From assembly GCA_009772895.1 (NCBI GenBank), contig WOUP01000015.1:1-64000 (forward strand): 64,000 bases of DNA, written 5' to 3'. Below are positions 52,315 to 61,242 of this stretch, piece after piece. The DNA comes from Puniceicoccaceae bacterium 5H (GTDB taxonomy: Bacteria; Verrucomicrobiota; Verrucomicrobiia; Opitutales; Oceanipulchritudinaceae). A program made the position numbers and the translations under genes. How positions within the stretch are numbered: the first letter of the stretch is position 1; every line of letters starts with the position of its first letter. The notes beneath the pieces were generated by a model. It had not been told where the DNA came from, ran no database searches, and saw only the letters and a program-made list of their open reading frames with translations.

Positions 52315-52707
52315 ATGTCCGACACGATCAGCGACTTTCTCACAATTATCCGTAACGCCTACCGTTCTGGTAAGGATACCTGCTCGGGGCGTTACTCCAA
52401 GATGCACCTGGCGATCGCCCAAATCCTCAAGGACGAGGGCTACATCCGCGACTTCGCGGAGGGCGCCGACGACAACGGCCACAAGGCCCTGGTGCTCACC
52501 CTCAAGTATGTGGACGATCAACCGGCCCTGACAGGCATCCGCCGCGTCAGCACCCCCGGTCGCCGCATGTATTTCCAATCCCGCGACATCCCCCGTACCC
52601 TCGGTGGCCTCGGCCTCGGTATCCTCACGACCTCCAAGGGCGTGCTCAAGGATCGCGATGCCCGCCGCCAGAACATTGGCGGGGAGATGATCTGCTCAGT
52701 TTGGTAA
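52315..52707 (+). CDS. rpsH: 30S ribosomal protein S8
   Basis: 130 residues. S8 binds the central domain of 16S rRNA and represses the spc operon in enterics. SDTISDFLTIIRNAYRSG at the start and GLGLGILTTSKGVLKDRDARR near the end are typical, and the C-terminus GGEMICSVW is standard. Confidence 0.97.
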   Translation: MSDTISDFLTIIRNAYRSGKDTCSGRYSKMHLAIAQILKDEGYIRDFAEGADDNGHKALVLTLKYVDDQPALTGIRRVSTPGRRMYFQSRDIPRTLGGLGLGILTTSKGVLKDRDARRQNIGGEMICSVW

Positions 52708-52734
52708 ACCCTCTACTGACCGGAGACAAAAGAC

Positions 52735-53277
52735 ATGAGTCGTATTGGTAAACTCCCCGTCGTCCTCCCTTCGAAGGTGAAGGCCGAAGTGAACAACGGC
52801 ACGGTCAAGATCGAGGGCCCCAAAGGGAAACTCGAAAAGACTTTCGACCCGAAGGCGGTGACGATCAAGCTCGAGGACAACCAGATCCTCGTCGAGCCCG
52901 TCAACACCCGTAACATCTTCAGCCGCTCGATGCACGGCACTGCCCGCAGTGTGATCAACGGTATGGTCCACGGCGTCGTCGATGGCTACGAAAAGAACCT
53001 TACCATCAGTGGGGTGGGCTTCAAGGCCACGCTCAACGGCAAGATCCTGGAGCTCAACCTCGGTTACAGCCACGATATCAAGCACCCGGTGCCGGACGGC
53101 CTGACGGTGACCGTGGCCGAAAACACCAAGGTGAAGGTCCAGGGCATCGACAAGCAGCTGGTCGGCGAATTCGCCGCCCAGGTGAAGCGCTTCTACCCGG
53201 TTGAGCCTTACAAGGGCAAGGGCGTGATGATCGATGGCGAACACGTCATCCGTAAGGAAGGCAAGAAGGCCGGCTAA
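52735..53277 (+). CDS. rplF: 50S ribosomal protein L6
   Basis: 180 residues. L6 lies near the sarcin-ricin loop. SRIGKLPVVLPSKVKAEV, GTARSVINGMVHGVVDGY and the C-terminal KGKGVMIDGEHV are typical. The ATG has a ggagacaaa ribosome site. Confidence 0.97.
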   Translation: MSRIGKLPVVLPSKVKAEVNNGTVKIEGPKGKLEKTFDPKAVTIKLEDNQILVEPVNTRNIFSRSMHGTARSVINGMVHGVVDGYEKNLTISGVGFKATLNGKILELNLGYSHDIKHPVPDGLTVTVAENTKVKVQGIDKQLVGEFAAQVKRFYPVEPYKGKGVMIDGEHVIRKEGKKAG

Positions 53278-53319
53278 TGCGGCCTGCCGCGTAACCCCTC
53301 AACCGAGCGTACACGCACG

Positions 53320-53682
53320 ATGAAAGCTTTAGAACGCAAGAAAATGCTCCGCCAGAAGCGAGTCTGGCGCATCCGCAAGAAGGTGACCGGCACGGCCGAA
53401 CGTCCCCGCCTCTGCGTGAATTTTTCCAACAAGCACATCTACGCCCAGGCGATCAACGACGAGGCGGGCACCACTGTAGTGGGTCTGTCCACGATGTCGA
53501 AGGGCCTGGACGAGAAGCTGAACGCCAACACCACCAGCGCCAAGACCCTTGGTGCCAAGTTCGGTGAAGCGCTCAAGAACGCCAACGTGCAGGCGGTCGT
53601 GTTCGACCGTCACGGTCGTCCGTATCACGGTCGGGTGAAGGAATTCGCCGACGCGGTGCGTGAGTCCGGCATCCAATTCTAG
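53320..53682 (+). CDS. rplR: 50S ribosomal protein L18
   Basis: 120 residues. L18 binds 5S rRNA with L5. [20 protein letters not shown] and [23 protein letters not shown] mark the family. It lies 14 nt before rpsE. Confidence 0.96.
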   Translation: MKALERKKMLRQKRVWRIRKKVTGTAERPRLCVNFSNKHIYAQAINDEAGTTVVGLSTMSKGLDEKLNANTTSAKTLGAKFGEALKNANVQAVVFDRHGRPYHGRVKEFADAVRESGIQF

Positions 53683-53696
53683 CCCACCCTCGAGAC

Positions 53697-54488
53697 ATGA
53701 GCGAAGAATCCAATCAACAACAGCAACCTGCTTCGCCGATCCGTGCGCCGCAGGCGCCGCAGGCGCCTCAGCAGCCGGCTGAAGGCGATATCGTGGCATC
53801 GCGCCCGACGCGCGAGCGCACGAGTGCCGTGGTGGGCAAGATCGACCGTCCTCTCGAGGAAAATGCCGGTGGCCGTGGTGGCCGCGGTGGTCGTGGTCGT
53901 GGCCCTGGTGGCCGTGGCCCCGGTGGTCGCGGTCCTGGCGGCGGTCGTGGCCCGGGAGGCCGTGGTCGCGGAGGCCCTGGCGGTCGCGGTCGTGGTGACC
54001 GTGGTCAACCTCAGCAACAGCAAGAGGAAGATACCCTTTTCGAAAAAGTCGTGCACATCAACCGCTGCGCCAAGGTCGTGGCGGGTGGCCGCCGCTTCAG
54101 CTTCTCCGCTCTCGTAGTGGTGGGCGACCAGGACGGCAGCATCGGTGTCGGCTACGGCAAGGCCAAGGAAGTGCCCGAATGCATCCGCAAGGGCACGGAG
54201 CGCGCCAAGAAGAACATGCGCCCGGTGGCCCGCAAAAACAACACCATCCCGCACCAGGTGCTCGGCGAGCACGACGGCGGCAAGGTCCTCCTCAAGCCGG
54301 CGGTGCCGGGCACGGGGGTGATCGCTGGCGGCGGCGTGCGCGCGGTGCTCGAAGCTGCGGGCGTGAAGGACGTGCTGACCAAGAGCCTCGGTTCCAACAA
54401 CCCGGCGGCCATGGTGCACGCGACGCTCGACGCGCTGAAGCAACTGCGCAGCCCGGAAGCGATCCGCGAGCTGCTCAAGGCCGAGTAA
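53697..54488 (+). CDS. rpsE: 30S ribosomal protein S5 with Gly/Arg-rich N-terminal extension
   Basis: 263 residues against about 165 usually. The S5 core begins near residue 114 ([15 protein letters not shown]) and contains [30 protein letters not shown] and [26 protein letters not shown]. The added N-terminus has a Gln/Pro/Ala-rich part (1-55) and a Gly/Arg/Pro-rich part (57-103) built of GGRG and GPGGRG units, like RGG RNA-binding regions. S5 sits at the mRNA entry, so the extension could touch mRNA. No better start exists inside the repeat, and the first ATG is 14 nt after rplR. Confidence 0.95.
   Translation: MSEESNQQQQPASPIRAPQAPQAPQQPAEGDIVASRPTRERTSAVVGKIDRPLEENAGGRGGRGGRGRGPGGRGPGGRGPGGGRGPGGRGRGGPGGRGRGDRGQPQQQQEEDTLFEKVVHINRCAKVVAGGRRFSFSALVVVGDQDGSIGVGYGKAKEVPECIRKGTERAKKNMRPVARKNNTIPHQVLGEHDGGKVLLKPAVPGTGVIAGGGVRAVLEAAGVKDVLTKSLGSNNPAAMVHATLDALKQLRSPEAIRELLKAE
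53868..54005 (+). repeat. Tandem GGNCGNGGN repeats inside rpsE
   Basis: About 138 nt of short repeats of the type ggccgtggt/ggtcgtggc encode the Gly/Arg-rich part of S5 (residues 58-103). Such repeats change length easily between strains by slippage in steps of whole codons. Confidence 0.85.
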
Positions 54489-54524
54489 CTCCGAGCCAGA
54501 ACCTCCAACCCATTCAATTTAGTC

Positions 54525-55010
54525 ATGCGACTGCATAATTTGCCCAAGAGTGGCGGCTTCCGTAAGCGCAAGCGCGTGGGCCGTGGTGAAGGTAACGGCC
54601 TGGGTAAGACCTCCGGCCGCGGTCAGAAGGGCCAACGCGCCCGTTCCGGCCACAGCCTGCGCCCCGGTTTCGAATCCGGTCACGTGCCCCTCTATCGTAA
54701 GCTGCCGAAGCGCGGTTTCTCCAACTACCGCTTCACGACCCGCTACGCCGTGGTCAATGTCACCGACCTCGCTCGCGTGGAAGGCGATGTGGCCGACCGC
54801 GAAGCCATGGTCAAGGCCGGCCTCGTCCGCCGCAGCGCCGAGCTCATCAAGGTGCTCGGCGACGGCGATCTCGACCGCGCCCTGACGGTGAAGGCAGACA
54901 AGTTTTCGGCCAGCGCCCGCGCCAAGATCGAACAGGCCGGTGGCAAGGTCGAACTGACCTCGCCTGAAGCTGCCGAGCAAGCATCTGACAGCGACAACGC
55001 GGCGGAGTAA
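54525..55010 (+). CDS. rplO: 50S ribosomal protein L15
   Basis: 161 residues. L15 is a late assembly protein. MRLHNLPKSGGFRKRKRVGRGEGNGLGKTSGRGQKGQ and RPGFESGHVPLYRKLPKRGF, each shown here in parts of the N-terminal half, are typical. A short acidic end (EAAEQASDSDNAAE) is added. rpmD, which normally lies between rpsE and rplO, is missing; the gap is only 36 nt. Confidence 0.95.
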   Translation: MRLHNLPKSGGFRKRKRVGRGEGNGLGKTSGRGQKGQRARSGHSLRPGFESGHVPLYRKLPKRGFSNYRFTTRYAVVNVTDLARVEGDVADREAMVKAGLVRRSAELIKVLGDGDLDRALTVKADKFSASARAKIEQAGGKVELTSPEAAEQASDSDNAAE

Positions 55011-55093
55011 CCCTCCGCCGTTTGTTTTCCGAAGGGCATTGCGCCTTTCGGCCTTGCTAGATCTTCCGGAATATTCTGTCGTGCCTAGGTTCC

Positions 55094-56623
55094 ATGTTAT
55101 CGGCCTTCGTCAATAGCTTCAAAATCCCCGAACTGCGGGAAAAGATTTACGTCACGCTGTTCCTGCTCTTCATCGCGCGGGTCGGTGCCAACATCCCTCT
55201 GCCGGGCGTGGACCCCACGCCGCTGCAGAACTTCTTTGCGGATCAGGCACAATCGGGCGGATCTTCCCTCGTCGGGCTCTACAATATGTTTACCGGGGGC
55301 GCGCTGCTCAAAGGCGCGATCTTTGCCCTCGGTATCATGCCGTACATCAGCGCCTCGATTATCTTCCAGTTGCTGGCTGCGGTCTGGCCTTCATTGGCCC
55401 GCCTGCAGCAAGAAGGGGAGACGGGGCGCCAGAAGCTGACGCAGTACACGCGCTACGCCACGCTGATCATCTGTCTGGTGCAGGGTGTGTTGCTGATTGG
55501 CACGCTGCTCAACCCGGGCCAGTTGTTCAACAACTACTCGGTCGCGGAATACGGCCCGATCGTGATCATGCAGCCCACCTGGGCATTCGTGCTCACGTCG
55601 ACGATCTTCCTCACGGCCGGCGTGATGTTGCTGATGTGGATCGGCGAGCAGATTACCCAGCGCGGCATCGGCAACGGTGTTTCGCTGCTGATCACCGTCG
55701 GTATCTTGTCCGATTTGCCCGGCGCCGTGATCCAGACGGCCAAGCTCTTCACCGCTCCGGTCGGTGAGCAGGCGCGCCTGGGGATCTTCCATGCGGTAGC
55801 GATGATTGCCCTGTTGATCGGGGTGACCGTCGGTGTCGTGGCCATCACCCAGGCATTGCGCCGGATTCCGATCCAGTACGCGCGCCGCCAGGTCGGCCGC
55901 AAGGTCTTCGGAGGCCAGAGCAGCTACCTGCCGCTCAAGATCAACTACTCGGGCGTGATGCCGATCATCTTCGCCTCTGCGATTGTGATGTTTGGCCTCA
56001 ACATCTTCCAGCGCGCCGGTGCGTTCTTCATGAATCGCGTCGAGTGGCTGGGCGAGGGGCTGAGTATGATCGGCAACTGGTTCAACCCGCAGCAGGCCGG
56101 CTATTACATCATCTTCGGCACCATGATCTTTGCCTTCAGCTTCCTGTGGGTCTCGATGATGTTCAAGCCGGTGCAGATCGCGGATGACCTGAAGCGCTAC
56201 GGCGGTTATATCCCGGGCGTGCGTCCGGGAGACAACACGGCCAAGTATCTCGACTTCGTCATGACCCGCCTGACTTTGGCCGGTGCCGTGTTCCTGGTCG
56301 CGATCGCGCTCTTCCCCAATTTCGTCAGCCATTCGCTGAACATTCCCTATAACGCCGCGCAGTTCTTCGGCGGCACCGGCTTGCTGATTATCGTCGGTGT
56401 GCTGCTCGACTTCCTGCGCCAGGTGGAAACCTACCTGTTGCAACGCCACTACGACGGCTTCCTGAAAAAGGGCCGCATCAAGGGCAAGAGCCAGAGCCGC
56501 TCCCGTGCGGCGGCCGCGGTCGATACCGCTGCCCTCGCCAACACGAGCCGCATCTGGGTCTGGCTGATCGCCTTGCTCGGTTCCGGGCTCCTGGCCCACG
56601 GCCTGATGTGGTACCTATTCTAG
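55094..56623 (+). CDS. secY: Preprotein translocase channel SecY
   Basis: 509 residues, some 70 more than E. coli SecY. SecY is the channel for Sec export and works with the SecE and SecA in this window. Ten membrane segments are expected; visible ones include IYVTLFLLFIARVGANIPLPG, IFALGIMPYISASIIFQLL and ALFPNFVSHS-adjacent helices. The plug/pore segments and the cytoplasmic RRIPIQYARR loop are present. Extra length lies in the loops around residues 320-350 and in the C-terminal KGRIKGKSQSRSRAAAA tail plus a last helix. Confidence 0.96.
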   Translation: MLSAFVNSFKIPELREKIYVTLFLLFIARVGANIPLPGVDPTPLQNFFADQAQSGGSSLVGLYNMFTGGALLKGAIFALGIMPYISASIIFQLLAAVWPSLARLQQEGETGRQKLTQYTRYATLIICLVQGVLLIGTLLNPGQLFNNYSVAEYGPIVIMQPTWAFVLTSTIFLTAGVMLLMWIGEQITQRGIGNGVSLLITVGILSDLPGAVIQTAKLFTAPVGEQARLGIFHAVAMIALLIGVTVGVVAITQALRRIPIQYARRQVGRKVFGGQSSYLPLKINYSGVMPIIFASAIVMFGLNIFQRAGAFFMNRVEWLGEGLSMIGNWFNPQQAGYYIIFGTMIFAFSFLWVSMMFKPVQIADDLKRYGGYIPGVRPGDNTAKYLDFVMTRLTLAGAVFLVAIALFPNFVSHSLNIPYNAAQFFGGTGLLIIVGVLLDFLRQVETYLLQRHYDGFLKKGRIKGKSQSRSRAAAAVDTAALANTSRIWVWLIALLGSGLLAHGLMWYLF

Positions 56624-56657
56624 TCACGCTTAACGCTTCAGGGAATTTACCATCCCC

Positions 56658-56693
56658 GCCCCGTCCTTTCATGGTCGGGGCTTCGTCGTTCTC
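56658..56693 (+). terminator. Hairpin between secY and map
   Basis: GCCCCG-T-CC pairs with GG-T-CGGGGC (one T-T mismatch) around TTTCAT, with the tail TTCGTCGTTCTC. The T content is low, so it may be an attenuator or processing site rather than a full terminator. Confidence 0.4.
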
Positions 56694-57512
56694 ATGATCC
56701 CCACCAAAAACCCAGAGCAGATCGAGAAAATGCGCGCGGCCTGCAAGATCGCCGCCAACGTGCTGGACCGCTTGTGCCAGATGGCCGAGGCGGGCGTCAC
56801 GACCTACGACCTGGACCAGGAGGGCAAGCGCCTGATCGAAGAGGCGGGTGCCGTCAGCGCCTGCTATAACTACGGTTTTGGCGACCACCGCTTCCCCGCT
56901 TATACCTGCCTCTCCGTCAACGACGAGATCGTGCACGGCATTGGCAGCATGAAGCGCGTACTGCAGGATGGGGACATCATCTCGGTCGACATTTCTCTGG
57001 TTTACGACGGCTGGATCGGCGACAACTGCCGCAGCGTCGGGGTGGGGCAGCTCGACGAGGATGCGCGCCGCCTGTTGGAGGTGACCGAAGAGGCGCTGTA
57101 TCTCGGAATCGAGGAAGCGCGCAGCGGCCACCGGGTCGGTTTCATCTCAAATGCGGTCGAGAAGTATGTGCGCCGCCAGCGCTACGGCATCGTGCGCGAG
57201 TTCGTCGGCCACGGCGTCGGGCGCAGCATGCATGAAGAGCCGCAAATCCCGAACTTTGGCTCTCGCAATCGCGGCGACTACCTGCGCCCGGGCATGACGC
57301 TCGCCATCGAGCCCATGATCACCGCCGGTCGCTCGGCCGTGAAGATGGACCGCGACGGCTGGACGGCCCGTACGAAGGACGGCTCCCTCGCCGCGCACTT
57401 CGAGCACACCGTGCTTGTCACCAACGGTGAGCCGGAGATCCTCACGTTGCCCGATTCCTGGAACGGCCAGGTGGTGCGGCAGTACGAAAGCAATGTCGCA
57501 AATAAAGGTTGA
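56694..57512 (+). CDS. map: Type I methionine aminopeptidase
   Basis: 272 residues. Map removes the initiator methionine from new proteins. Metal ligands are seen as Asp in SVDISLV and IGDNCRS, His in GHGVG, Glu in AIEPM and Glu in HFEHTVLV. The motif GFGDHRFPAYTCLSVNDEIVHGI binds substrate. The stretch GWIGDNCRSVGVG has Asn-Cys-Arg where many have DTSRTF, a mild change. No SecY-adk-map triplet: adk is absent. Map lies 70 nt after secY. Confidence 0.94.
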   Translation: MIPTKNPEQIEKMRAACKIAANVLDRLCQMAEAGVTTYDLDQEGKRLIEEAGAVSACYNYGFGDHRFPAYTCLSVNDEIVHGIGSMKRVLQDGDIISVDISLVYDGWIGDNCRSVGVGQLDEDARRLLEVTEEALYLGIEEARSGHRVGFISNAVEKYVRRQRYGIVREFVGHGVGRSMHEEPQIPNFGSRNRGDYLRPGMTLAIEPMITAGRSAVKMDRDGWTARTKDGSLAAHFEHTVLVTNGEPEILTLPDSWNGQVVRQYESNVANKG

Positions 57513-57538
57513 CTTTCTTGCACGTACTCCTCTCTATT
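57509..57538 (+). promoter_or_regulatory. Probable promoter for rpsM-rplQ
   Basis: TTGACT at 57509, overlapping the map stop codon, and TCTATT at 57533 are spaced by 18 nt. This is the best sigma-70-like pair found in the ribosomal block. The 103-nt gap to rpsM fits a separate transcript. Confidence 0.45.
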
Positions 57539-57615
57539 CACGATTTTCCCTTTTCGTCTCCTGACGAAGCCCCATTTTAGCACGTTTTTCCACTTCCACC
57601 CAGACACATTTAACC

Positions 57616-57987
57616 ATGCCACGTATTCTTGGGGTAGATATTCCCGGCAATAAGAAGATTCCGTATGCGCTGCGCTACATCTACGGTATCGGCCCCACGC
57701 TGTCCGATATGCTCGTAGAGGAAGCCGGTCTGGATCCCGACGCCCGCGCCCACACGCTGAGTGAGGAAGATCTGAACAAGATCGCCGAACTCGTGCTGCA
57801 AAAGGGTATCCGCGTCGAGGGCGACCTGCGTCGTGAGATCACCGCGAACCTGAAGCGCCTTCAGGCGATTCAGTGCCACCGCGGCATCCGCCACCGCAAG
57901 GGCCTGCCCGTCCGCGGCCAGCGCACCAAGAGCAACGCCCGCACGCGCAAGGGTAAGCGCCGCACCATCAGCGGTAAGAAGAAATAA
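57616..57987 (+). CDS. rpsM: 30S ribosomal protein S13
   Basis: 123 residues. S13 bridges the subunits and touches the P-site tRNA. PRILGVDIPGNKKIPYALRYIYGIG at the start and HRKGLPVRGQRTKSNARTRKGKRRTI at the end mark the family. rpmJ, usually before rpsM, is not present in the 103-nt gap. Confidence 0.97.
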   Translation: MPRILGVDIPGNKKIPYALRYIYGIGPTLSDMLVEEAGLDPDARAHTLSEEDLNKIAELVLQKGIRVEGDLRREITANLKRLQAIQCHRGIRHRKGLPVRGQRTKSNARTRKGKRRTISGKKK

Positions 57988-58027
57988 CCCGGCGCCGCGC
58001 CAACTACTTTATTTTTAATAGCTACAC

Positions 58028-58576
58028 ATGAGCGAAGAACAAAAGAAGGAGCAGTCCGATAAGACTCCCGCTGCGGAAAAGCAACAAGCCACCGCAGCCG
58101 CCCCGGCCGAGGGCCAAGTCCAGGCCGAAGGTGCTGAGAAGGAAGAGAAGAAGTCCGGTCAGCCCACGGCGGCTGACCTGCTGAAGAGCGATGTCGACCT
58201 CAACGTTCGCAAGGCCAAGGGCTCCAAGAACGTTACCTCGGGTATCGTGAACATTCTCGCCACCTTTAACAATACGAAGGTCACCTTCTGCGATCGCAAC
58301 GGGAACGTCGTTTCCTGGTCGAGCGCTGGCAAGATGAACTTCCGCGGCAGCCGCAAGAGCACGGCCTACGCCGCCCAGGTGGTCACTCAAGACGCCGGCC
58401 GCACCGCCCTCTCGCACGGCATGAAGGAAGTGGAAGTCCGCGTGAAGGGCCCGGGCATGGGTCGCGACAGTGCGATCCGCGCCATCCAGAGCCTCGGCAT
58501 GAATGTCTCGTCCATCCGCGACATCACGCCGGTGCCCCACAATGGCTGCCGCCCCAAGAAGCGCCGCCGCGTCTAA
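58028..58576 (+). CDS. rpsK: 30S ribosomal protein S11 with acidic N-terminal extension
   Basis: 182 residues against about 129. The S11 core starts near residue 60 ([28 protein letters not shown]) and ends [14 protein letters not shown]-like [16 protein letters not shown]. The first 55 residues are low-complexity Lys/Glu/Gln/Ala ([20 protein letters not shown]). S11 lies on the platform where mRNA leaves. The ATG at 58028 is well placed 40 nt after rpsM; no internal ATG sits at the core start. Confidence 0.95.
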   Translation: MSEEQKKEQSDKTPAAEKQQATAAAPAEGQVQAEGAEKEEKKSGQPTAADLLKSDVDLNVRKAKGSKNVTSGIVNILATFNNTKVTFCDRNGNVVSWSSAGKMNFRGSRKSTAYAAQVVTQDAGRTALSHGMKEVEVRVKGPGMGRDSAIRAIQSLGMNVSSIRDITPVPHNGCRPKKRRRV

Positions 58577-58612
58577 ACCCTGGTCGATAACCTTTAGCCC
58601 ACTTTAAGCGAA

Positions 58613-59224
58613 ATGGCCCGTTATACTGGACCCGCTACCCGCATTAACCGTAAGTACGGCATGTCTGTGTTCCCTGCCTCCAAGGCGCAGGAACGCAAGC
58701 CGCACCCGCCCGGCCAGCACGGCCCGCGGATGCGCCGCAACAAGCAGAGTGAATACTCCGTCGGCCTGGCCGAGAAGCAAAAGCTCCGCTACATGTACGG
58801 CCTCACGGAAAAGCAGTTCCGCCGCACCTTCGAGACCGCCAAGTCCAAGATCGGTGTGACGTCGGAGATCTTCACGCAGATGCTCGAACGCCGCCTCGAC
58901 TCGGTGGTGTATGCCTGCGGTTTTGCCAAGACCCGCCGCCAGGCCCGTCAGTTTGTGACGCACGGCCACGTGAAGGTCAACGGCCGCAAGACGGACGTCC
59001 CCAGCTGCCAGATTTCGGCGGGCGACGTAGTCGAAGTCCGTGAGTCCACCTCCAGCCGTCAGCTCGCCACCCGGGCAATCGAAGACACGCGCGTCCGCAC
59101 CGTACCGCTGTGGATGAGCCGCAATGAGGACCAACTCACCACGACGATCAATCGTCTGCCTTCCGCCGATGACATCGAAACGGGCGTCAACGTCCAGCTC
59201 ATCGTCGAATTCTACAGCCGCTAA
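58613..59224 (+). CDS. rpsD: 30S ribosomal protein S4, zinc-free form
   Basis: 203 residues. S4 is a primary 16S rRNA binder and represses the alpha operon in enterics. The S4 domain LERRLDSVVYACGFAKTRRQARQFVTHGHVKVNG, given here in shortened form as LERRLDSVVY and HGHVKVNG, is intact. The N-terminal Cys zinc knuckle found in some S4 proteins is absent (YTGPATRINRKYGMSVFP). Confidence 0.96.
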   Translation: MARYTGPATRINRKYGMSVFPASKAQERKPHPPGQHGPRMRRNKQSEYSVGLAEKQKLRYMYGLTEKQFRRTFETAKSKIGVTSEIFTQMLERRLDSVVYACGFAKTRRQARQFVTHGHVKVNGRKTDVPSCQISAGDVVEVRESTSSRQLATRAIEDTRVRTVPLWMSRNEDQLTTTINRLPSADDIETGVNVQLIVEFYSR

Positions 59225-59292
59225 TCTGGAACGGCAGGTCGCTGGAATGCTTCCCGCACCTGCCCCCGCATCTCCCGCACCCGATACGTCCC

Positions 59293-60294
59293 ATGGCCAT
59301 CCGACTAGGTAAGTTCCAGCTGCCCAACCGCCTCGTTAAAGAAGAGGAAACCGCGACCGAGACCTACGCGAAATTCACGGCCGAGCCTTTCGAAACCGGC
59401 TACGGTCACACGATCGGCAACGGCCTGCGCCGTGTGCTGCTCAGCTCGATCGAAGGCGCCGCGATCTCTTCTGTTAAAATCGAAGGGGTGCAACACGAGT
59501 TTCAAAGCATCGAGGGCGTCGTCGAAGACGTCACCGACATCGTGCTGAACCTCAAGAAGGTGCTGATCGTTTCGCAAAGCCGCGACACGGTTCGCCTCAG
59601 TATCGACGTCACCCGCGAAGGCGAAGTGACGGCGGCTGACATTCAGGCCGATTCCCGCATCTCGGTTGTGAACCCGGAGCAAGTAATCTGCACCCTGGAC
59701 AAGAGTCAGCGTTTCCTCGCTGAGCTTGAAGTCAAGGTGGGCCGCGGTTACGTGCCCGGGGAAGACAACAAGGGGGAAGACCAGCCGATTGGCGTGATCG
59801 CCATCGACTCGCTCTTCAGCCCGGTGCGCCTCGTCAAATACTCGATCGAAAACACCCGCGTGGGCCAGATGACGGACTACGACAAGCTGGTGCTCGAGAT
59901 CTGGACCGACGGTCGCATCACCCCCGACGAGTGCATCAAGCAGGCCGCCGCGATCCTGCGCCACCACCTCGACGTGTTCGACAAGGTGAGCGAGGAAAGC
60001 GTCGAGTTCGAAAACGAACAGAGCGAGGTCTCCGAGGAGCAGAACAAGCTCCGCAAGCTGCTCAACATGAGCGTGAACGAGATCGAGCTTTCCGTGCGTG
60101 CCGCGAACTGCCTGAACAACGCCAACATTACGACCGTCGGCGAACTGGCGATGAAGTCCGAGCAGGAGATGCTCAAGTATCGTAACTTCGGTAAGAAGTC
60201 CCTCAACGAGATCAAGGCCAAGCTCGAACAGCTGGGCCTGAGCCTCGGTATGAAGATCGACGAGCGTTTGCTCGAGAGCCGCAACGAATTTTAA
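59293..60294 (+). CDS. rpoA: RNA polymerase subunit alpha
   Basis: 333 residues. The N-terminal domain with GYGHTIGNGLRRVLLSSIEG dimerises and binds beta and beta'. The C-terminal domain with LLNMSVNEIELSVRAANCL and NFGKKSLNEIKAKLEQLGL contacts promoter DNA and activators. Length is normal. It follows rpsD by 68 nt and precedes rplQ by 40 nt. Confidence 0.97.
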   Translation: MAIRLGKFQLPNRLVKEEETATETYAKFTAEPFETGYGHTIGNGLRRVLLSSIEGAAISSVKIEGVQHEFQSIEGVVEDVTDIVLNLKKVLIVSQSRDTVRLSIDVTREGEVTAADIQADSRISVVNPEQVICTLDKSQRFLAELEVKVGRGYVPGEDNKGEDQPIGVIAIDSLFSPVRLVKYSIENTRVGQMTDYDKLVLEIWTDGRITPDECIKQAAAILRHHLDVFDKVSEESVEFENEQSEVSEEQNKLRKLLNMSVNEIELSVRAANCLNNANITTVGELAMKSEQEMLKYRNFGKKSLNEIKAKLEQLGLSLGMKIDERLLESRNEF

Positions 60295-60334
60295 CGCGGG
60301 CGGCAGCTAATACCCTAGCACACCACCAGTACCA

Positions 60335-60916
60335 ATGCGTCACCGTAACCACCGTTTTATTCTTGGCCGCAAAAAGGAGCACCGCGAGGCGCTCATGGCC
60401 AACCTCGCCGCTGCCCTCATCAAGCACGGCAAGATCCAGACCACCCTGCCCAAGGCCAAGGCCCTGCGCCCCTTCGTGGAGCGCATCATCTCCATGGCCA
60501 AGCGCGCGAAGAACGCCCCGACGCCGGAGCGTGCGCTGTATCTGCGTCGTCTCGCGGTTTCCCGCGTGCGCGACAACGAGGCGATCGCGATCCTCTTCAA
60601 TGAAAAGGTCGAGGAGTTCCTCAACCGCGAGGGCGGCTACACCCGTATCTATAAGCTCGGCAATCGCCGGGGCGACGCGGCTGAAATGGCCCTGATCCAA
60701 CTCATCCCCGCGGATGACGAGGGCTACAGCAAGAGCCGCAAGAAGGGCTCCGCCAAGCCGAAGGCCGTGAAGGCCGCCGCCCAGGAAGAAGCCCCGACCG
60801 CCGGCGCTGCGGCTGCCGCTGCAGAGGCTGAATCCGTGGCCGTGGCGGAAGCTGAACCGGAAGCCCCGGAAGCGGCTGAGGAGGAAGCCTCCTCCGAAGA
60901 AAAGAAGGGCGAGTAG
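60335..60916 (+). CDS. rplQ: 50S ribosomal protein L17 with acidic C-terminal extension
   Basis: 193 residues against about 120. The core MRHRNHRFILGRKKEHREALMANL to GDAAEMALIQLIP ends near residue 127. A Lys-rich linker and an Ala/Glu/Pro-rich acidic tail follow (about 145-193). L17 sits near the tunnel exit. This is the last gene of the alpha group. Confidence 0.95.
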   Translation: MRHRNHRFILGRKKEHREALMANLAAALIKHGKIQTTLPKAKALRPFVERIISMAKRAKNAPTPERALYLRRLAVSRVRDNEAIAILFNEKVEEFLNREGGYTRIYKLGNRRGDAAEMALIQLIPADDEGYSKSRKKGSAKPKAVKAAAQEEAPTAGAAAAAAEAESVAVAEAEPEAPEAAEEEASSEEKKGE

Positions 60917-60951
60917 CCGGTATTTGACTCGGCGGATCGTCCCTGAGTCCG

Positions 60952-61179
60952 ATGCTGGACCTCAGCACATTTTTTGCCTTGTTAGTGGGCGGCTCTCTCT
61001 TTGGGATAGCCGCCCTTTGGCTGTACTATGACCGGCGCGATCACCATTATTACGATCTGCTGCGCCAGCGGCACGCCTTCCATTGTGTGAAGTGCGGCAC
61101 GCTCTACAGCCTGCGTCAGCACGAAGAGGTGGGAAAATGCCCGGTGTGCGGCTTTCAGAACCAGCGGCTGAAGTTTTAG
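60952..61179 (+). CDS. Small membrane-anchored zinc-ribbon protein
   Basis: 75 residues. One membrane helix (FFALLVGGSLFGIAALWLYY) is followed by a charged linker and a four-cysteine zinc ribbon: CVKCG near 45-49 and CPVCG near 62-66. I do not recognise the family. Such proteins are often anchored sensors or adaptors. It is 35 nt after rplQ on the same strand, so it could share that transcript. Confidence 0.65.
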   Translation: MLDLSTFFALLVGGSLFGIAALWLYYDRRDHHYYDLLRQRHAFHCVKCGTLYSLRQHEEVGKCPVCGFQNQRLKF

Positions 61180-61242
61180 GCCGTATGCGCGCGCAGGGGC
61201 TTCGAGCGTTGACTTGCGCGGGCGCGTAGCTGAAGTAGGGCT

